From contig NZ_CP132360.1 in assembly GCF_030758955.1 (NCBI RefSeq), positions 1,596,243 through 1,660,242 on the forward strand: a stretch of 64,000 nt of DNA. Direction: 5' to 3'. Shown here one piece after another: positions 10,727-21,562 of the stretch; positions within the stretch are counted from its first letter, which is position 1; every line of letters begins with the position of its first letter. The DNA comes from Agrococcus beijingensis (GTDB taxonomy: Bacteria > Actinomycetota > Actinomycetes > Actinomycetales > Microbacteriaceae). Below the pieces are notes generated by a model. It did no database searches. It was given only the letters and a program-made list of their open reading frames with translations, and was not told the origin of the DNA. The translations under genes were made by a program, and so were the position numbers.

Positions 10727-10743
10727 GGAGCGGGTCGGTCGGG

Positions 10744-12174
10744 CTACTTCGCGACGCCCGGGTGCGTCATCGACAGCAGGTCGAGCGCCTTGTCCATGTC
10801 GGCCTCGGTCAGCTCGCCGCGCTCGACGTAGCCGAGGTCGATGACGGCCTCGCGCACGGTGATGCCCTGCTTGACCGAGTGCTTCGCGATCTTCGCGGCG
10901 GCCTCGTAGCCGATCAGGCGGTTGAGCGGCGTCACGATCGAGGGGCTCATGCCGGCCAGCGCGGCAGCCCGCTCGACGTTGGCCTCGAGGCCGTCGACGG
11001 TCTTGTCGGCGAGCACGCGCGAGGCGTTCGAGAGCAGGCGGATCGACTCGAGCAGCGCCGTGCCCATCACGGGGATCTGCACGTTGAGCTCGAACGAGCC
11101 CGAGGCGCCGGCCCAGGCGACCGTGGCGTCGTTGCCGATGACGCGCGAGGCGACCATCAGCACGGCCTCGGGCACGACCGGGTTGACCTTGCCGGGCATG
11201 ATCGACGAGCCGGGCTGCAGGTCGGGGATCGCGATCTCGCCGAGGCCCGTGTTGGGGCCGGAGCCCATCCAGCGCAGGTCGTTGTTGATCTTCGTGAGCG
11301 ACACCGCGATGGTGCGCAGGGCGCCGGATGCCTCGACGAGGCCGTCGCGGTTGGCCTGCGCCTCGAAGTGGTTGCGCGCCTCGGTGATCGGCAGCCCGCT
11401 CGATGCGGCGATCTCGGCGATGACCTTCTCAGGGAACCCGACGGGCGTGTTGATGCCGGTGCCGACGGCCGTGCCGCCCTGCGGCACCTCGGCGACGCGC
11501 GGGAGCGCCGCCTCGATGCGCTCGATGCCGTAGCGGATCTGCGCGGCGTAGCCGCCGAACTCCTGCCCGAGGGTGACGGGCGTCGCGTCCATGAGGTGCG
11601 TGCGGCCCGGCTTGACGGCGTCGGCCCACAGCTCGGCCTTCGCCTCGAGCGCCTTCGCGAGGTGGTCGAGCGCGGGGATCGCCTCCTCGATGAGCGCGCC
11701 GGTGACGGCGATGTGCACCGAGGTGGGGAAGACGTCGTTCGACGACTGCGAGGCGTTCACGTGGTCGTTCGGGTGCACGGGGCTGTCTTCGCCGGCGTTG
11801 GCGCGGTGCTTCGTCGCGAGCGTGGCGAGCACCTCGTTCATGTTCATGTTCGACGAGGTGCCGGAGCCGGTCTGGTAGGTGTCGACCGGGAACTGGTCGT
11901 GGTGGTCGCCGGCGATGATCTCGTCGGCCGCGGCGACGATCGCCTCGGCGACGGGTGCCTCGAGGATGCCGAGCTCGCGGTTGGCGATGGCGGCGGCGCG
12001 CTTGATGCGCGCGAGCGCGACGATCTGCGCCGGCTCGAGCCCCTTGCCCGAGATCGGGAAGTTCTCGACGGCACGCTGCGTCTGCGCGGCGTAGAGCGCG
12101 TGCTTGGGCACGCGGACCTCGCCCATCGTGTCGTGCTCGATCCGGTAGTCGACGTCGTTCACTGCGCTGCTCAT
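10744..12174 (-). CDS. fumC: class II fumarate hydratase
   Basis: The 476-residue enzyme converts fumarate to malate in the TCA cycle, as a cytosolic homotetramer without an iron-sulfur cluster. The superfamily signature [11 protein letters not shown] is at residues 322-332. The substrate-site blocks [13 protein letters not shown] (103-115) and [15 protein letters not shown] (190-204) are intact. It is the last gene of the xseA-xseB-DUF4245-fumC series. In many relatives glpX sits beside DUF4245 and fumC; here glpX is about 16 kb away at 28094. Confidence 0.96.
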   Translation of the reverse strand: MSSAVNDVDYRIEHDTMGEVRVPKHALYAAQTQRAVENFPISGKGLEPAQIVALARIKRAAAIANRELGILEAPVAEAIVAAADEIIAGDHHDQFPVDTYQTGSGTSSNMNMNEVLATLATKHRANAGEDSPVHPNDHVNASQSSNDVFPTSVHIAVTGALIEEAIPALDHLAKALEAKAELWADAVKPGRTHLMDATPVTLGQEFGGYAAQIRYGIERIEAALPRVAEVPQGGTAVGTGINTPVGFPEKVIAEIAASSGLPITEARNHFEAQANRDGLVEASGALRTIAVSLTKINNDLRWMGSGPNTGLGEIAIPDLQPGSSIMPGKVNPVVPEAVLMVASRVIGNDATVAWAGASGSFELNVQIPVMGTALLESIRLLSNASRVLADKTVDGLEANVERAAALAGMSPSIVTPLNRLIGYEAAAKIAKHSVKQGITVREAVIDLGYVERGELTEADMDKALDLLSMTHPGVAK

Positions 12175-12215
12175 CGTTGGTCAGGGCCTCTCGGTCTGCG
12201 GGTGGTGTTCGGTGG

Positions 12216-12857
12216 CTAGTCGCCGGCCACGAGCTCGGCGCTCACGGCCTCGGCGAAGGTCTGCAACTCGTCATCGCCCGCGGTGCCGGCGATGACGACG
12301 GTGGATGCGTCGTGCTCGGTCGTGAGCACGAAGGCGAGGTTGCCGGGGTCTTCGGCGTCGCGCTGGTCGTGCTCGGTCCAGACCACGCCGCCGACGGTGC
12401 GCTCGCCGGTCTGCGGGGCGTCCTCGATGGTGCTCTGCAGCCACGTCGGGTTGGCCTCGAGCGCCTGCGTGAAGGCCAGGAACTGCTGCTCGGGCGTGAC
12501 GTAGCCGGCGTACCAGGTGGTGATGTCGTCGCTGCCGGTGCGCAGCTCGGCGGCGTTCGAGGCGAAGCCCTCGGGCAGCTCGGGCGCGATGAGCGGCGTC
12601 TCGACGATCGGCTGCGCGGCGGCCGCGGCGGCGATGACGTCGATGGGCTCGCGCGGCGGCAGGCCCGGCCGCAGCACCACGAGCACCATCACGAGCACGA
12701 GGGCGAGGCAGGCGATGACCGCCACGATCAGGTTCGTGAAGGTCTGGTTGTCGCGGTGGCGCTTCGAGGCGGCGGCCTTGCGGGCGCGCGTCTCGTCGGG
12801 CGTCTCGGGGCGGCCGAGCTCGGCGACCACCGGAGGCGATGCGGGCTTGCGGCTCAT
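12216..12857 (-). CDS. DUF4245 membrane-anchored protein
   Basis: The 213-residue protein has a short basic cytoplasmic tail, one transmembrane helix (LIVAVIACLALVLVMVLVVL, about residues 43-62) and an extracytoplasmic domain. The domain contains WYAGYVTPEQQFLAFTQ and TVGGVVWTEHDQ, typical of DUF4245. Its function is unknown, but its position between xseB and fumC/glpX is conserved in actinobacteria. The start ATG overlaps the xseB stop (ATGA). Confidence 0.85.
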   Translation of the reverse strand: MSRKPASPPVVAELGRPETPDETRARKAAASKRHRDNQTFTNLIVAVIACLALVLVMVLVVLRPGLPPREPIDVIAAAAAAQPIVETPLIAPELPEGFASNAAELRTGSDDITTWYAGYVTPEQQFLAFTQALEANPTWLQSTIEDAPQTGERTVGGVVWTEHDQRDAEDPGNLAFVLTTEHDASTVVIAGTAGDDELQTFAEAVSAELVAGD

Positions 12858-13123
12858 GCCCGGTCGGCCTCCTGAGCGCCTGCGGTCACGGCTTCGGTCG
12901 AGGTGCCGACCGCGGTCGACCGCGCGGCGTCGAGCCTCGCCTTCGCCCCCTGCAGCCACTGCTCGCAGCGCTCGGCGAGCGCGTTGCCGCGCTCCCAGAG
13001 GGCGAGCGACTGCTCGAGCGAGGCGCCACCCGACTCGAGGGCCTGCACGACCTGCACGAGCTCGTCGCGCGCCTGCTCATAGCCGAGGTCGGCGATGGGT
13101 ACAGCGGTCTCGGCGTTGGTCAC
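12854..13123 (-). CDS. xseB: exodeoxyribonuclease VII small subunit
   Basis: This 89-residue helical protein has the XseB pattern GYEQARDELVQVVQALESGGASLEQSLALWERGNALAERCEQWL. Several XseB chains coat the long helices of XseA to form exonuclease VII, which degrades single-stranded DNA. It sits 32 bases after xseA and overlaps DUF4245 downstream by four bases. Confidence 0.92.
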   Translation of the reverse strand: MTNAETAVPIADLGYEQARDELVQVVQALESGGASLEQSLALWERGNALAERCEQWLQGAKARLDAARSTAVGTSTEAVTAGAQEADRA

Positions 13124-13155
13124 ACGCCCATTCTAGACGGGGCCGCCGACACGTC

Positions 13156-14388
13156 TCAGGCGCCGGCGGCGTCGCCGTGCACGGCGGTGACGGATGCGTC
13201 GACGCTGCCCGCCGCGACCGTCACCAGCAGGGCATCGCCCGGAGCGGCGGCACCGGCCTCGCGCAGCACCCGGCCGTCGGCGGTCTGCACGACGGCGTAG
13301 CCGCGGTCGAGCGTCGACTGGGGGCTGAGCGCCCGCAGCGTCTGGCGCAGGTGCACCAGCTGCTGCCCGCTGCGCTCGACGACGCGCTCCGCGAGCTCGT
13401 CGGCGCGCGCGGCGAGCCGCGCGAGGTCGTCGGCCCGCTGCGACAGCATCGTCTCCGGCCGGGCGAGCACCGGGCGGCTGCGCACGCTCTCGAGCCGCTC
13501 GACCTCGCGCCCCACGAGCTGCGTGACGCGCATCCGCAGCTGCGCTCGCGCCTGGGCGATGCGGCTGAGCTCCTCCGCAACGTCCGGCACGATGCGCTTG
13601 GCCGCATCCGTCGGCGTCGAGGCGCGCAGGTCGGCGACCTCGTCGAGCAGCGGGCGGTCGTTCTCGTGCCCGATCGCCGAGACGATGGGCGTCGTCGCGG
13701 CCGCCACCGCGCGCACCAGCCGCTCGTCGCTGAAGCCCAGCAGGTTCTGGAAGTCGCCGCCGCCGCGGGCGATCACGATCACGTCGACCTCGGGATCGGC
13801 CTCGAGGCGCTCCAGCGCCGCCAGCACCGTCGGCACCGTCTGGTCGCCCTGCACTGCCGCGTGCTCGACGCGGAACCGCACGCCGGGCCAGCGCAGCTGC
13901 GCATTGCGCAGCACATCCTTCTCGGCGTCGGAGTCGCGGCCGGTGATGAGCCCGACCGTGCTCGGCAGGAACGGCAGGCGGCGCTTGCGCGCGGCGTCGA
14001 AGAGGCCCTCGGCGGCGAGGGTGCGGCGCAGCGCCTCGAGCCGGGCGAGCAGGTCGCCGAGGCCGACGTGGCGGATCTGCGCCGTCACCATCGACAGCGT
14101 GCCGGCGCGCGGCCAGAAGTCGGGCTTGACCAGCAGCACGGCGCGGTCGCCCTGCTTGAACTCGCCCTCGATGCGCGAGAGCGTCGAGCTCCAGACGTTG
14201 AACGAGACCGTCGTGTCGCCGTCGACGTCCTTGAGCTTGCCGAAGACGTTGCCGCGGGAGTTCGACCACTGGGTGATCTCGCCCTCGACCCACAGGTGCC
14301 CGAGCCGGCCGATGTACGACTTCAGCTCGGCGCCGAGCCGGTCGACGCTCCAGGGCTCGTCGGGCGTGCCCGTGATGCGCTCGGCCAT
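13156..14388 (-). CDS. xseA: exodeoxyribonuclease VII large subunit
   Basis: The 410-residue catalytic subunit has an N-terminal OB-fold for DNA binding (WSVDRLGAELKSYIGRLGHLWVEGEIT to about residue 105). The central nuclease domain contains GLITGRDSDAEKDVLRNAQLRWPG, VDVIVIARGGGDFQNLLGFSDERLVRAV and IVSAIGHENDRPLLDEVADLRASTPTDAA. A coiled helical region and a C-terminal barrel with LDRGYAVVQTADGRVL follow. The chosen ATG gives MAERITGTPDEPWSV and is close to family length. It is divergent from ispH. Confidence 0.94.
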   Translation of the reverse strand: MAERITGTPDEPWSVDRLGAELKSYIGRLGHLWVEGEITQWSNSRGNVFGKLKDVDGDTTVSFNVWSSTLSRIEGEFKQGDRAVLLVKPDFWPRAGTLSMVTAQIRHVGLGDLLARLEALRRTLAAEGLFDAARKRRLPFLPSTVGLITGRDSDAEKDVLRNAQLRWPGVRFRVEHAAVQGDQTVPTVLAALERLEADPEVDVIVIARGGGDFQNLLGFSDERLVRAVAAATTPIVSAIGHENDRPLLDEVADLRASTPTDAAKRIVPDVAEELSRIAQARAQLRMRVTQLVGREVERLESVRSRPVLARPETMLSQRADDLARLAARADELAERVVERSGQQLVHLRQTLRALSPQSTLDRGYAVVQTADGRVLREAGAAAPGDALLVTVAAGSVDASVTAVHGDAAGA

Positions 14389-14469
14389 CGTGCTCCTCGT
14401 CGGTGTTCCGGGGGTCACCGTGCTCGTCACCGCCGCGAACGGCGGGAGATGGCCCACAGATCGGCATCG

Positions 14470-14482
14470 TAGACTGGGCCGG
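14470..14482 (+). promoter_or_regulatory. ispH -10 box, leaderless start
   Basis: TAGACT (14470-14475) is followed by only 6 bases before the GTG start codon at 14482. Transcription would therefore begin at or next to the start codon. No Shine-Dalgarno sequence is present, consistent with a leaderless mRNA. Confidence 0.55.
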
Positions 14483-15510
14483 TGACGATCACGAACGGAA
14501 GAGTGCCGCTGGACGACCCGCGCCCGGCCCTTCGCCGGGGTCGGCTGCAGGACCTCCCGGCCGACGCGCCGAAGCGCATCCTGCTCGCCACGCCGCGCGG
14601 CTACTGCGCCGGCGTCGACCGGGCCGTGCTCGCGGTCGAGAAGGCGCTCGAGCAGTACGAGGGCCCGATCTACGTGCGCAAGGAGATCGTGCACAACAAG
14701 CACGTCGTCTCGCAGCTGAGCGAGCAGGGCGCCATCTTCGTCGACGAGGTCGACGCGGTGCCCGAGGGCCAGCGCGTCATCTTCAGCGCCCACGGCGTCA
14801 GCCCGGCCGTCGTGCAGGCGGCCGCCGACCGGGGCCTCGACGCCATCGACGCGACCTGCCCGCTCGTCACCAAGGTGCACAAGGAGGCGGTGCGCTTCGC
14901 GCGCGACGACTTCGAGATCCTGCTGATCGGCCACGAGGGCCACGAGGAGGTCGAGGGCACCGCCGGCCACGCGCCCGACCGGGTCACGATCGTCAACAAC
15001 CCCGACGAGGCCGACACCGTGCAGGTGCAGGACCCGGACAGGCTGGTGTGGCTCAGCCAGACGACCCTCTCGGTCGACGAGACCATGGAGACCGTGCGCC
15101 GCCTGCGCGCCCGGTTCCCCAACCTGCAGGACCCGCCCAGCGACGACATCTGCTACGCCACCCAGAACCGCCAGGTGGCCGTCAAGAAGATCGCGCCCGA
15201 CACCGACCTCGTCATCGTCGTCGGCAGCGCCAACTCGTCGAACTCGGTGCGCCTCGTCGAGGTCGCGCTCGAGCACGGCGCCAAGGCGGCCTACCGCGTC
15301 GACTACTCCACCGAGATCCAGCAGGAGTGGCTCGAAGGCGTGCAGACGATCGGCGTCACCAGCGGCGCGAGCGTGCCCGAGGGGCTCGTGCGCGAAGTGC
15401 TGCTCGAGCTCGAGGACGCCGGCTACGGCGACGTGCACGAGGTGCGCACCGCCGAGGAGGACCTCATCTTCTCGCTCCCCAAGGAGCTGCGCCCCAGCCG
15501 CAACCGCTGA
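14482..15510 (+). CDS. ispH: 4-hydroxy-3-methylbut-2-enyl diphosphate reductase
   Basis: This 342-residue iron-sulfur enzyme makes isopentenyl and dimethylallyl diphosphate in the last step of the MEP pathway. The three cluster cysteines are present at C42 ([11 protein letters not shown]), C126 ([12 protein letters not shown]) and C224 ([11 protein letters not shown]). The conserved histidines and the active-site TQTT-like stretch ([15 protein letters not shown]) are intact. A 30-residue N-terminal extension precedes the core. The GTG start is supported by the leaderless promoter geometry. Confidence 0.96.
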   Translation: MTITNGRVPLDDPRPALRRGRLQDLPADAPKRILLATPRGYCAGVDRAVLAVEKALEQYEGPIYVRKEIVHNKHVVSQLSEQGAIFVDEVDAVPEGQRVIFSAHGVSPAVVQAAADRGLDAIDATCPLVTKVHKEAVRFARDDFEILLIGHEGHEEVEGTAGHAPDRVTIVNNPDEADTVQVQDPDRLVWLSQTTLSVDETMETVRRLRARFPNLQDPPSDDICYATQNRQVAVKKIAPDTDLVIVVGSANSSNSVRLVEVALEHGAKAAYRVDYSTEIQQEWLEGVQTIGVTSGASVPEGLVREVLLELEDAGYGDVHEVRTAEEDLIFSLPKELRPSRNR

Positions 15511-15555
15511 CCGCGCTCCTGGCATTCGTCAAGGTCGCGCGGCTACGCTCGGGCC

Positions 15556-15873
15556 ATGGCAGACGTGCAGCAGGATGACGAGCGCTGGGCCGACCAGATG
15601 GCCGACGGCGAGGACTTCGACGAGTCGATGGGAGACGCCGCCGACGACGGACGCGTGCTGGCCACCGACGAGCTCGACGAGATCGACGACGACGACGCTC
15701 CCGAGGGATCCGAGTCGCGCGACGAGGAGTTCGAGGGCGACGACCCCGCCGACATCCCTGACGACCACGGCGGCACGCAGGCCGGCGTCGACACCGACGA
15801 CAACGGCGTCGACGACACGGTGCTCCCCGAGGGCACGGATCGCATCATCGACGAGAACGACGACTGGGAGTAG
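15556..15873 (+). CDS. small highly acidic protein
   Basis: This 105-residue protein is dominated by Asp and Glu with almost no hydrophobic core (DELDEIDDDDAPEGSE, FEGDDPADIPDDHGG, DRIIDENDDWE). It is probably disordered. I recognise no family. TACGCT (15544-15549) stands 6 bases before the ATG, so it may be leaderless. It forms a two-gene unit with the 58-residue gene that follows, and the shared hairpin at 16067-16106 closes the unit. Confidence 0.65.
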   Translation: MADVQQDDERWADQMADGEDFDESMGDAADDGRVLATDELDEIDDDDAPEGSESRDEEFEGDDPADIPDDHGGTQAGVDTDDNGVDDTVLPEGTDRIIDENDDWE

Positions 15874-15875
15874 CC

Positions 15876-16052
15876 ATGGCGAAGAAGCTCTCGATCGCGC
15901 AGCGCCTCGGGCGCTTCTGGCGCGACCTCACCGGTTCGGGCGTGCGCACCTACGACGACCCGCACACGGCCGGCGGCAACGACGAGCGCGACCAGCAGCC
16001 CGGCGCCGACACCGGCATGCGCAACCAGCAGCGCGGCTTCGGCGCGCTGTAG
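15876..16052 (+). CDS. 58-residue hydrophilic protein, unknown
   Basis: This short frame starts at ATG 15876, two bases after the stop of the acidic-protein gene, and encodes 58 residues. The N-terminus is basic and amphipathic (MAKKLSIAQRLGRFWRDLTG). The rest is polar and rich in Gly, Gln and Asp (GGNDERDQQPGADTGMRNQQ), ending RGFGAL. Codon choice matches the neighbours (GC-rich third positions) and the spacing is that of a coupled operon, so I think it is real. No family is recognised. The opposite charge of the upstream acidic protein hints that the two may interact, which is inference only. Confidence 0.55.
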   Translation: MAKKLSIAQRLGRFWRDLTGSGVRTYDDPHTAGGNDERDQQPGADTGMRNQQRGFGAL

Positions 16053-16066
16053 CCCGCACCGACGAC

Positions 16067-16106
16067 GAAGCGCCCCTCCGCGAACCATCCAGCGGAGGGG
16101 CGCTTC
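16067..16106. terminator. bidirectional terminator
   Basis: There is a perfect 15-bp stem, GAAGCGCCCCTCCGC (16067-16081) and GCGGAGGGGCGCTTC (16092-16106), with a 10-nt loop. It lies between the convergent small-protein unit and the glycosyltransferase gene and could serve both. Confidence 0.8.
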
Positions 16107-16143
16107 GCGCGTCAGCGCAGCAGCCGAGCCGCAGCGAGGGGCG

Positions 16144-17379
16144 TCACGGAGCGAGGCGCTCGAGCACGCGCACCGCCTCGCCCGTGCCGTCCTCCGCGCG
16201 GATGCGCTCCCCGATGGCGCTCGCACGCTCGCGGTAGGACGGGGTCGAGACGAGCATCGACAGCCGGGCGTGCAGCGACTCGGCCGTGAGCCGCCGCTGC
16301 GGCAGCGGTGCCGGGCCGACGCCGAGCGCCTCGACGCGGCGTCCCCAGAAGGGCTGGTCGCCGAGGAACGGCACGACGAGCGTCGGTCGGCCGGCGCGGA
16401 GGCCAGCTGCGAGGGTGCCCGATCCGCCGTGGTGCACCACCGCGTCCACTCGTGGGAAGAGCCAGTCGTGCGGCACATCGTCGGCGACGAGCAGGTCATC
16501 GCCGCCCTCGAGCGCCAGCCCGCCCCAGCCCCGCAGCACGACCGCGCGCACGCCGGCCGCGGCGACACCGCGGAGCACGGCCTCGCTGCGTCGGCGATCG
16601 CCGCCGCCGAACTGCATGCTGCCGAAGCCGATGGCCACCGCCGGTCGATCGTGCTGCTGCTCGAGGAAGCCCGCGAGCTCGGTGGCCGGCGACCATGCCG
16701 GATCGCGGTCGAGGAACCAGCTGCCCGTCACGTGGGCCTCGGGCGGGAAGTCGGCCGGCACCGGCAGGATGTGGCGGCTGTAGGGGTAGAGGATGTGGCG
16801 GGAAGTGCCGTCGGGCTGCGTGAGCATCCGCGACCAGCGCGAGATCGGCGGCAGGCCGAGCTGCTCGCGGAACCCGTTGATCATGCCGCCGTAGCCGAGC
16901 GCGGTCGCGCGCAGCAGCTGGTAGCTCGGACGGTTCAGCCGCCCGGGCAAGCCGGCGAGGAACGGGATCGGGAACGCATCGGTGGGCGTGAAGTAGGGCA
17001 GCGGCAAGGACAGCACGCCGGGGACCCCGAGGCGCTCGGCGACCGTGTCGCCGCCGAGCGCCTTGGGATGGTGGACCACGACGTCGGGCGCGACGTCGCG
17101 CGCGATGCGCCACTGCTCGGGGAACGACGCGCGCGTGGCCTCGAGCAGCGCAGGTGCCTGTCGCAGCGGGCTCGATGGTGACGCCATGAGCGTGCGCATC
17201 GCCTCGTGCATGCCCTCGAACGCCGGCTCGAGCCGGATCCCCGCGAGCGACGCCAGCTCGGCGTGCGCCGACGGGGCGGCGAGCACGACCTCATGACCGG
17301 CCTCGCGCAGCGCCCTCCCCAGCGCCGCGAACGGCTGCACGTCGCCGCGCGTGCCGAAGGCGAGGATCAGGGCGCGCAC
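16144..17379 (-). CDS. UGT-type (GT1) glycosyltransferase
   Basis: The 411-residue GT-B enzyme opens with the donor-fold motif LILAFGTRGDVQPFAALGRALREAGHEVVLAAP, typical of sterol/macrolide/rhamnosyl-type glycosyltransferases. In the C-terminal domain VPHDWLFPRVDAVVHHGGSGTLAAGLRAGRPTLVVPFLGDQPFWG contains the HGGxGT sugar-nucleotide site. It would transfer a sugar from a nucleotide donor to a lipid or small lipophilic acceptor; the acceptor cannot be told. It sits 13 bases downstream of fbaA on the same strand and could be read from its transcript. Confidence 0.85.
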   Translation of the reverse strand: MRALILAFGTRGDVQPFAALGRALREAGHEVVLAAPSAHAELASLAGIRLEPAFEGMHEAMRTLMASPSSPLRQAPALLEATRASFPEQWRIARDVAPDVVVHHPKALGGDTVAERLGVPGVLSLPLPYFTPTDAFPIPFLAGLPGRLNRPSYQLLRATALGYGGMINGFREQLGLPPISRWSRMLTQPDGTSRHILYPYSRHILPVPADFPPEAHVTGSWFLDRDPAWSPATELAGFLEQQHDRPAVAIGFGSMQFGGGDRRRSEAVLRGVAAAGVRAVVLRGWGGLALEGGDDLLVADDVPHDWLFPRVDAVVHHGGSGTLAAGLRAGRPTLVVPFLGDQPFWGRRVEALGVGPAPLPQRRLTAESLHARLSMLVSTPSYRERASAIGERIRAEDGTGEAVRVLERLAP

Positions 17380-17392
17380 GGCGGTGCGGCTG

Positions 17393-18418
<1,026 letters not shown>

Positions 18419-18517
18419 GGGTGCGGCTCCTGTCCGGTGGGGTGCGGCCGCCGGTGGCGCAGGCCGCGGGGAACAGGTTCATCCTAGGTCGCGAGGCATG
18501 CGGATGGGCTCGGCGGG

Positions 18518-18549
18518 CTGACAGGGAACCCGACTTCCTATAGGATCTT
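18518..18549 (+). promoter_or_regulatory. promoter and operator of the DhaK-DhaL unit
   Basis: A -35 CTGACA (18518-18523) and -10 TAGGAT (18541-18546) are spaced by 17 nt. Overlapping the -10 is the palindrome TCCTATAGGA (18536-18545) within CTATAGGATCTT (18538-18549). The same 12 bases occur at 22377-22388 before the second unit of the island. A common operator for the GntR regulator encoded at 21559 is the simplest reading. Confidence 0.65.
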
Positions 18550-18594
18550 CGGAGACGTGTGCGGCCCAACGGTCGCCGGAGCGAGGAGAGCGCG

Positions 18595-20337
18595 ATGACG
18601 CGACTGTTCAACGAGCCAGGCCGGTTCGCCGACGAGATGATCGAGGGCTTCGCGGCCTTCGCCGCCCGTTGGGTGCAGGCCGCGCCCGGCGGCGTCGTGC
18701 GCTCCACGCAGGGCGATGAGCCCGAGGTGGCGCTGGTGATCGGCGGCGGCAGCGGACACTACCCGGCCTTCGGCGGCCTCGTCGGCGCCGGCCTCGCGCA
18801 CGGTGCGGCGATGGGCAACCTCTTCGCCTCGCCTTCATCGCAGCAGGTGCACGCGATCGCGAAGGCCGCCGATCAGGGCCGCGGCGTGCTGCTGAGCTAC
18901 GGCAACTACGCCGGCGACGTGCTGCACTTCGACCAGGCGCAGGAGAAGCTGCGCGCCGAGGGCATCGACGTGCGCACGGTCACGGTGACTGATGACATCT
19001 GGAGCGCGCCGAAGGACGAGCGGCACAAGCGCCGCGGGATCGCCGGCGACCTGGCCGTATTCAAGGCGGCGGGCGCAGCTGCTGCCGCCGGCTACGACCT
19101 CGACGGCGTCGAGCGCGTCGCCCGCCTCGCGAACGACCGCACGCGCTCGTTCGGCGTCGCCTTCTCGGGATGCACCCTGCCCGGCGCCAGTGAGCCGCTG
19201 TTCACGGTGCCCGAGGGAAAGATGGCGGTCGGTCTCGGCATCCACGGCGAGCCGGGCATCGACGAAGTCGATGTGCCGACCGCCGACGGGCTCGCAGAGC
19301 TGTTCGTCGAGAAGCTGCTCGACGAGGTGCCCGACGGCGTCGCGCTCGAGGGCGCGCGCGTGGTGCCGCTGCTCAACGGCCTCGGCAACCTGAAGTACGA
19401 GGAGATGTTCGTCGTCTTCCGGCGCGTCGCGCAGCTGCTCGAGCAGCGCGGCATCGCGATCGTCGAGCCCGAGGTGGGCGAGCTCTGCACGAGCTTCGAC
19501 ATGTCGGGCGTCTCGCTGACGCTGCTGTGGCTCGACGACGAGCTCGAGACGCTGTGGGCGGCCCCGGCCGACACGCCGGGCTTCAAGAAGGGCTCTGTCG
19601 CGCCGCAGCGCGCCGCCGACGCGGTCGCCGGAGCCGCCGAGGCCGAGGCGATCCCGGATGCGTCGCCGCAGTCGCGCGAGGCCGCACAGGTCATCGACAT
19701 GGCACTCACGGCGCTCGCGGCAGCCATCGACGAGGCGGCGGACGAGCTCGGCCGCATGGACTCGGTCGCGGGCGACGGCGACCACGGCATCGGCATGCAG
19801 CGCGGCTCGCGCGCCGGCGCCGACGCCGCCACCGCCGCGCGCGAGGCCGGTGCCGGAGCGCAGACCACGCTGCTGCGGGCCGCCGACGCGTGGAGCGACC
19901 GCGCGGGCGGCACGTCCGGCGCCATCTGGGGCGAGATGCTCCGGGCGCTCGGCCGCAGCGTCGGCGACCGCGACGAGGTGACCGCGCAGGCGGTCGCCCA
20001 GGGCGTGACCGCGGCCAAGGACGCCGTGATGGCCTTCGGCAAGGCGAAGGTCGGCGACAAGACGATGGTCGACGCGATCGTGCCGTTCGCCGACTCGCTC
20101 GCCGCGGGCGTCGCGGCGCGCGGTGGACTGACCGACGCGTGGGGCGAGGCGGCTACCGCGAGCTCCGAGGCGGCCGACGCGACGGCATCCCTCGCTGCGA
20201 CGCTCGGTCGAGCCCGCGCGCACGGCGACAAGTCGATCGGCACGCCCGACCCCGGCGCGATCTCGTTCGCGCTCATCACCCGCACGATCCACCGCGTGCT
20301 CTCTCAGAGCACGCGCACCACGAGCAAGGAGCAGTGA
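18595..20337 (+). CDS. dihydroxyacetone kinase-like DhaK-DhaL fusion (probable tetrulose/triulose kinase)
   Basis: This 580-residue ATP-dependent kinase has a DhaK domain (residues 1-330) followed by a DhaL domain (about 365-565). In DhaK the [19 protein letters not shown] loop and the histidine that covalently holds the ketose (H217 in [10 protein letters not shown]) are present. In DhaL the ATP-magnesium motif GDGDHG is at 393-398, with [13 protein letters not shown] and TPDPGAISF further on. Known single-chain members phosphorylate dihydroxyacetone or, next to RpiB-like and TPI-like genes, L- or D-erythrulose. The neighbours here favour a tetrulose. The start has GAGGAG 5 bases upstream. 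It is the first gene of the unit, under the operator at 18518-18549. Confidence 0.88.
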   Translation: MTRLFNEPGRFADEMIEGFAAFAARWVQAAPGGVVRSTQGDEPEVALVIGGGSGHYPAFGGLVGAGLAHGAAMGNLFASPSSQQVHAIAKAADQGRGVLLSYGNYAGDVLHFDQAQEKLRAEGIDVRTVTVTDDIWSAPKDERHKRRGIAGDLAVFKAAGAAAAAGYDLDGVERVARLANDRTRSFGVAFSGCTLPGASEPLFTVPEGKMAVGLGIHGEPGIDEVDVPTADGLAELFVEKLLDEVPDGVALEGARVVPLLNGLGNLKYEEMFVVFRRVAQLLEQRGIAIVEPEVGELCTSFDMSGVSLTLLWLDDELETLWAAPADTPGFKKGSVAPQRAADAVAGAAEAEAIPDASPQSREAAQVIDMALTALAAAIDEAADELGRMDSVAGDGDHGIGMQRGSRAGADAATAAREAGAGAQTTLLRAADAWSDRAGGTSGAIWGEMLRALGRSVGDRDEVTAQAVAQGVTAAKDAVMAFGKAKVGDKTMVDAIVPFADSLAAGVAARGGLTDAWGEAATASSEAADATASLAATLGRARAHGDKSIGTPDPGAISFALITRTIHRVLSQSTRTTSKEQ

Positions 20338-20339
20338 CC

Positions 20340-20795
20340 ATGGCGATCCGCCTCATCATCGGCAGCGACAAGGCCGGGTTCGACTACAAGGAGATCCTGA
20401 AGCGCGACATGGAGGCGCACGACCTCGTCGCCTCCGTCGTCGACGTGGGCGTCGACGACGCCGACGGCGCGACCTCCTACCCGAAGGTCGCGATCGAGGC
20501 CGCCGAGCGCATCGCGCGGGGCGAGGCCGACCGGGCGCTGCTCTTCTGCGGCACGGGCCTCGGCGTCGCCATCGCGGCCAACAAGGTCAGCGGCATCCGC
20601 GCGGTCACGGCGCACGACTCGTTCTCGGTCGAGCGGTCGGTGCTCTCGAACGACGCGCAGGTGCTCTGCATGGGCCAGCGGGTCGTCGGCATCGAGCTCG
20701 CGCGCCGCCTCGCGAAGGAGTGGCTGACCTACACGTTCGACCCGTCGAGCCACTCGCAGGCCAACGTCGACGACATCTGCGCGTACGAGGGCTGA
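20340..20795 (+). CDS. RpiB/LacAB family sugar-phosphate isomerase (DerI/EryI-like)
   Basis: The 151-residue isomerase has the RpiB fold: [17 protein letters not shown] at the phosphate site, the catalytic cysteine C70 in [21 protein letters not shown], and [27 protein letters not shown]. In characterised tetritol pathways the homologue converts D-erythrulose 4-phosphate to D-erythrose 4-phosphate. Ribose 5-phosphate isomerase activity is the alternative. It starts 2 bases after the kinase stop. Confidence 0.87.
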   Translation: MAIRLIIGSDKAGFDYKEILKRDMEAHDLVASVVDVGVDDADGATSYPKVAIEAAERIARGEADRALLFCGTGLGVAIAANKVSGIRAVTAHDSFSVERSVLSNDAQVLCMGQRVVGIELARRLAKEWLTYTFDPSSHSQANVDDICAYEG

Positions 20796-20803
20796 GCCCC
20801 CGC

Positions 20804-21562
20804 ATGCTGATCGGCTCGAGCCTGAAGATGTACTTCGGGCGCGCCCGCACGCTCGAGTGGACGCGCGCGGTCGCCGAGATCTGCGCCGACCACCCGGCGG
20901 TGCGCGGCGGCCTCGTCGAGCCGTTCGTGATCCCCACCTTCCCGTCGATCCCCGACATCGCGCAGCTGGCGACGGATGCGGGGATGCTGGTGGGCGCGCA
21001 GGATCTGCACTGGGAGGACTTCGGCGCCTTCACCGGCGAGGTGTCGGCGGCCGAGCTCGCCGAGCACGGCGTGGCGCTGGCCGAGATCGGCCACGCCGAG
21101 CGCCGCGCGATGTTCGGCGAGACCGATGCGACGGTCGCGCTGAAGGTCGCCGCCGCGCTGCGGCACGGCATCGCGCCGGTGCTGTGCATCGGTGAGACGG
21201 AGGAGGGTTCGCCCGGCGACGCCGCGGCAGCCTGCGTCCGCCAGTTGGGCGCATCCCTCACCCTGGCTCGTGAGGCCGGCGCCGCCGGGCGGCTCGTGGT
21301 CGCCTACGAGCCCGTCTGGGCGATCGGGGCGCCGCAGCCGGCGCCGGACGACCACATCAGGGCGGTGGCCGGCGCGCTCCGCGAGCACCTCGCCGACGAC
21401 CCGCTCGACGCGCAGGTGATCTACGGCGGCAGCGCCGGGCCCGGGCTGCTGCCGCGCATCGCCGACAGCGTCGACGGCATGTTCCTCGGGCGCTTCGCAC
21501 ATGATCCGGCGGCGTTCGCTGCGATCCTCGATGAGGTCCACGAGCTGGGGGAGACCCGATGA
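20804..21562 (+). CDS. triosephosphate isomerase paralogue (probable L-erythrulose 1-phosphate isomerase)
   Basis: This 252-residue TIM barrel keeps the TPI catalytic set: K8 (SSLKMYFG, where housekeeping TPI has NWKMN), H97 (EIGHAERR) and E169 (AYEPVWAIG). The phosphate loop YGGSAGPGLL is also kept. Divergence at the N-terminus and its place between an RpiB-like isomerase and a GntR regulator match the TPI paralogues (LerI/EryH) that interconvert L-erythrulose 1-phosphate and D-erythrulose 4-phosphate. The sequence alone does not exclude genuine TPI activity. It follows the previous gene by 8 bases and overlaps the regulator gene by 4. Confidence 0.85.
   Translation: MLIGSSLKMYFGRARTLEWTRAVAEICADHPAVRGGLVEPFVIPTFPSIPDIAQLATDAGMLVGAQDLHWEDFGAFTGEVSAAELAEHGVALAEIGHAERRAMFGETDATVALKVAAALRHGIAPVLCIGETEEGSPGDAAAACVRQLGASLTLAREAGAAGRLVVAYEPVWAIGAPQPAPDDHIRAVAGALREHLADDPLDAQVIYGGSAGPGLLPRIADSVDGMFLGRFAHDPAAFAAILDEVHELGETR

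Noticed and set aside
7838..10831. Nearly 1000-codon plus-strand frame opposite the S9 peptidase
   Set aside because: Composition is Arg/Gly/His shadow sequence with no domain, and it crosses two repeat regions.
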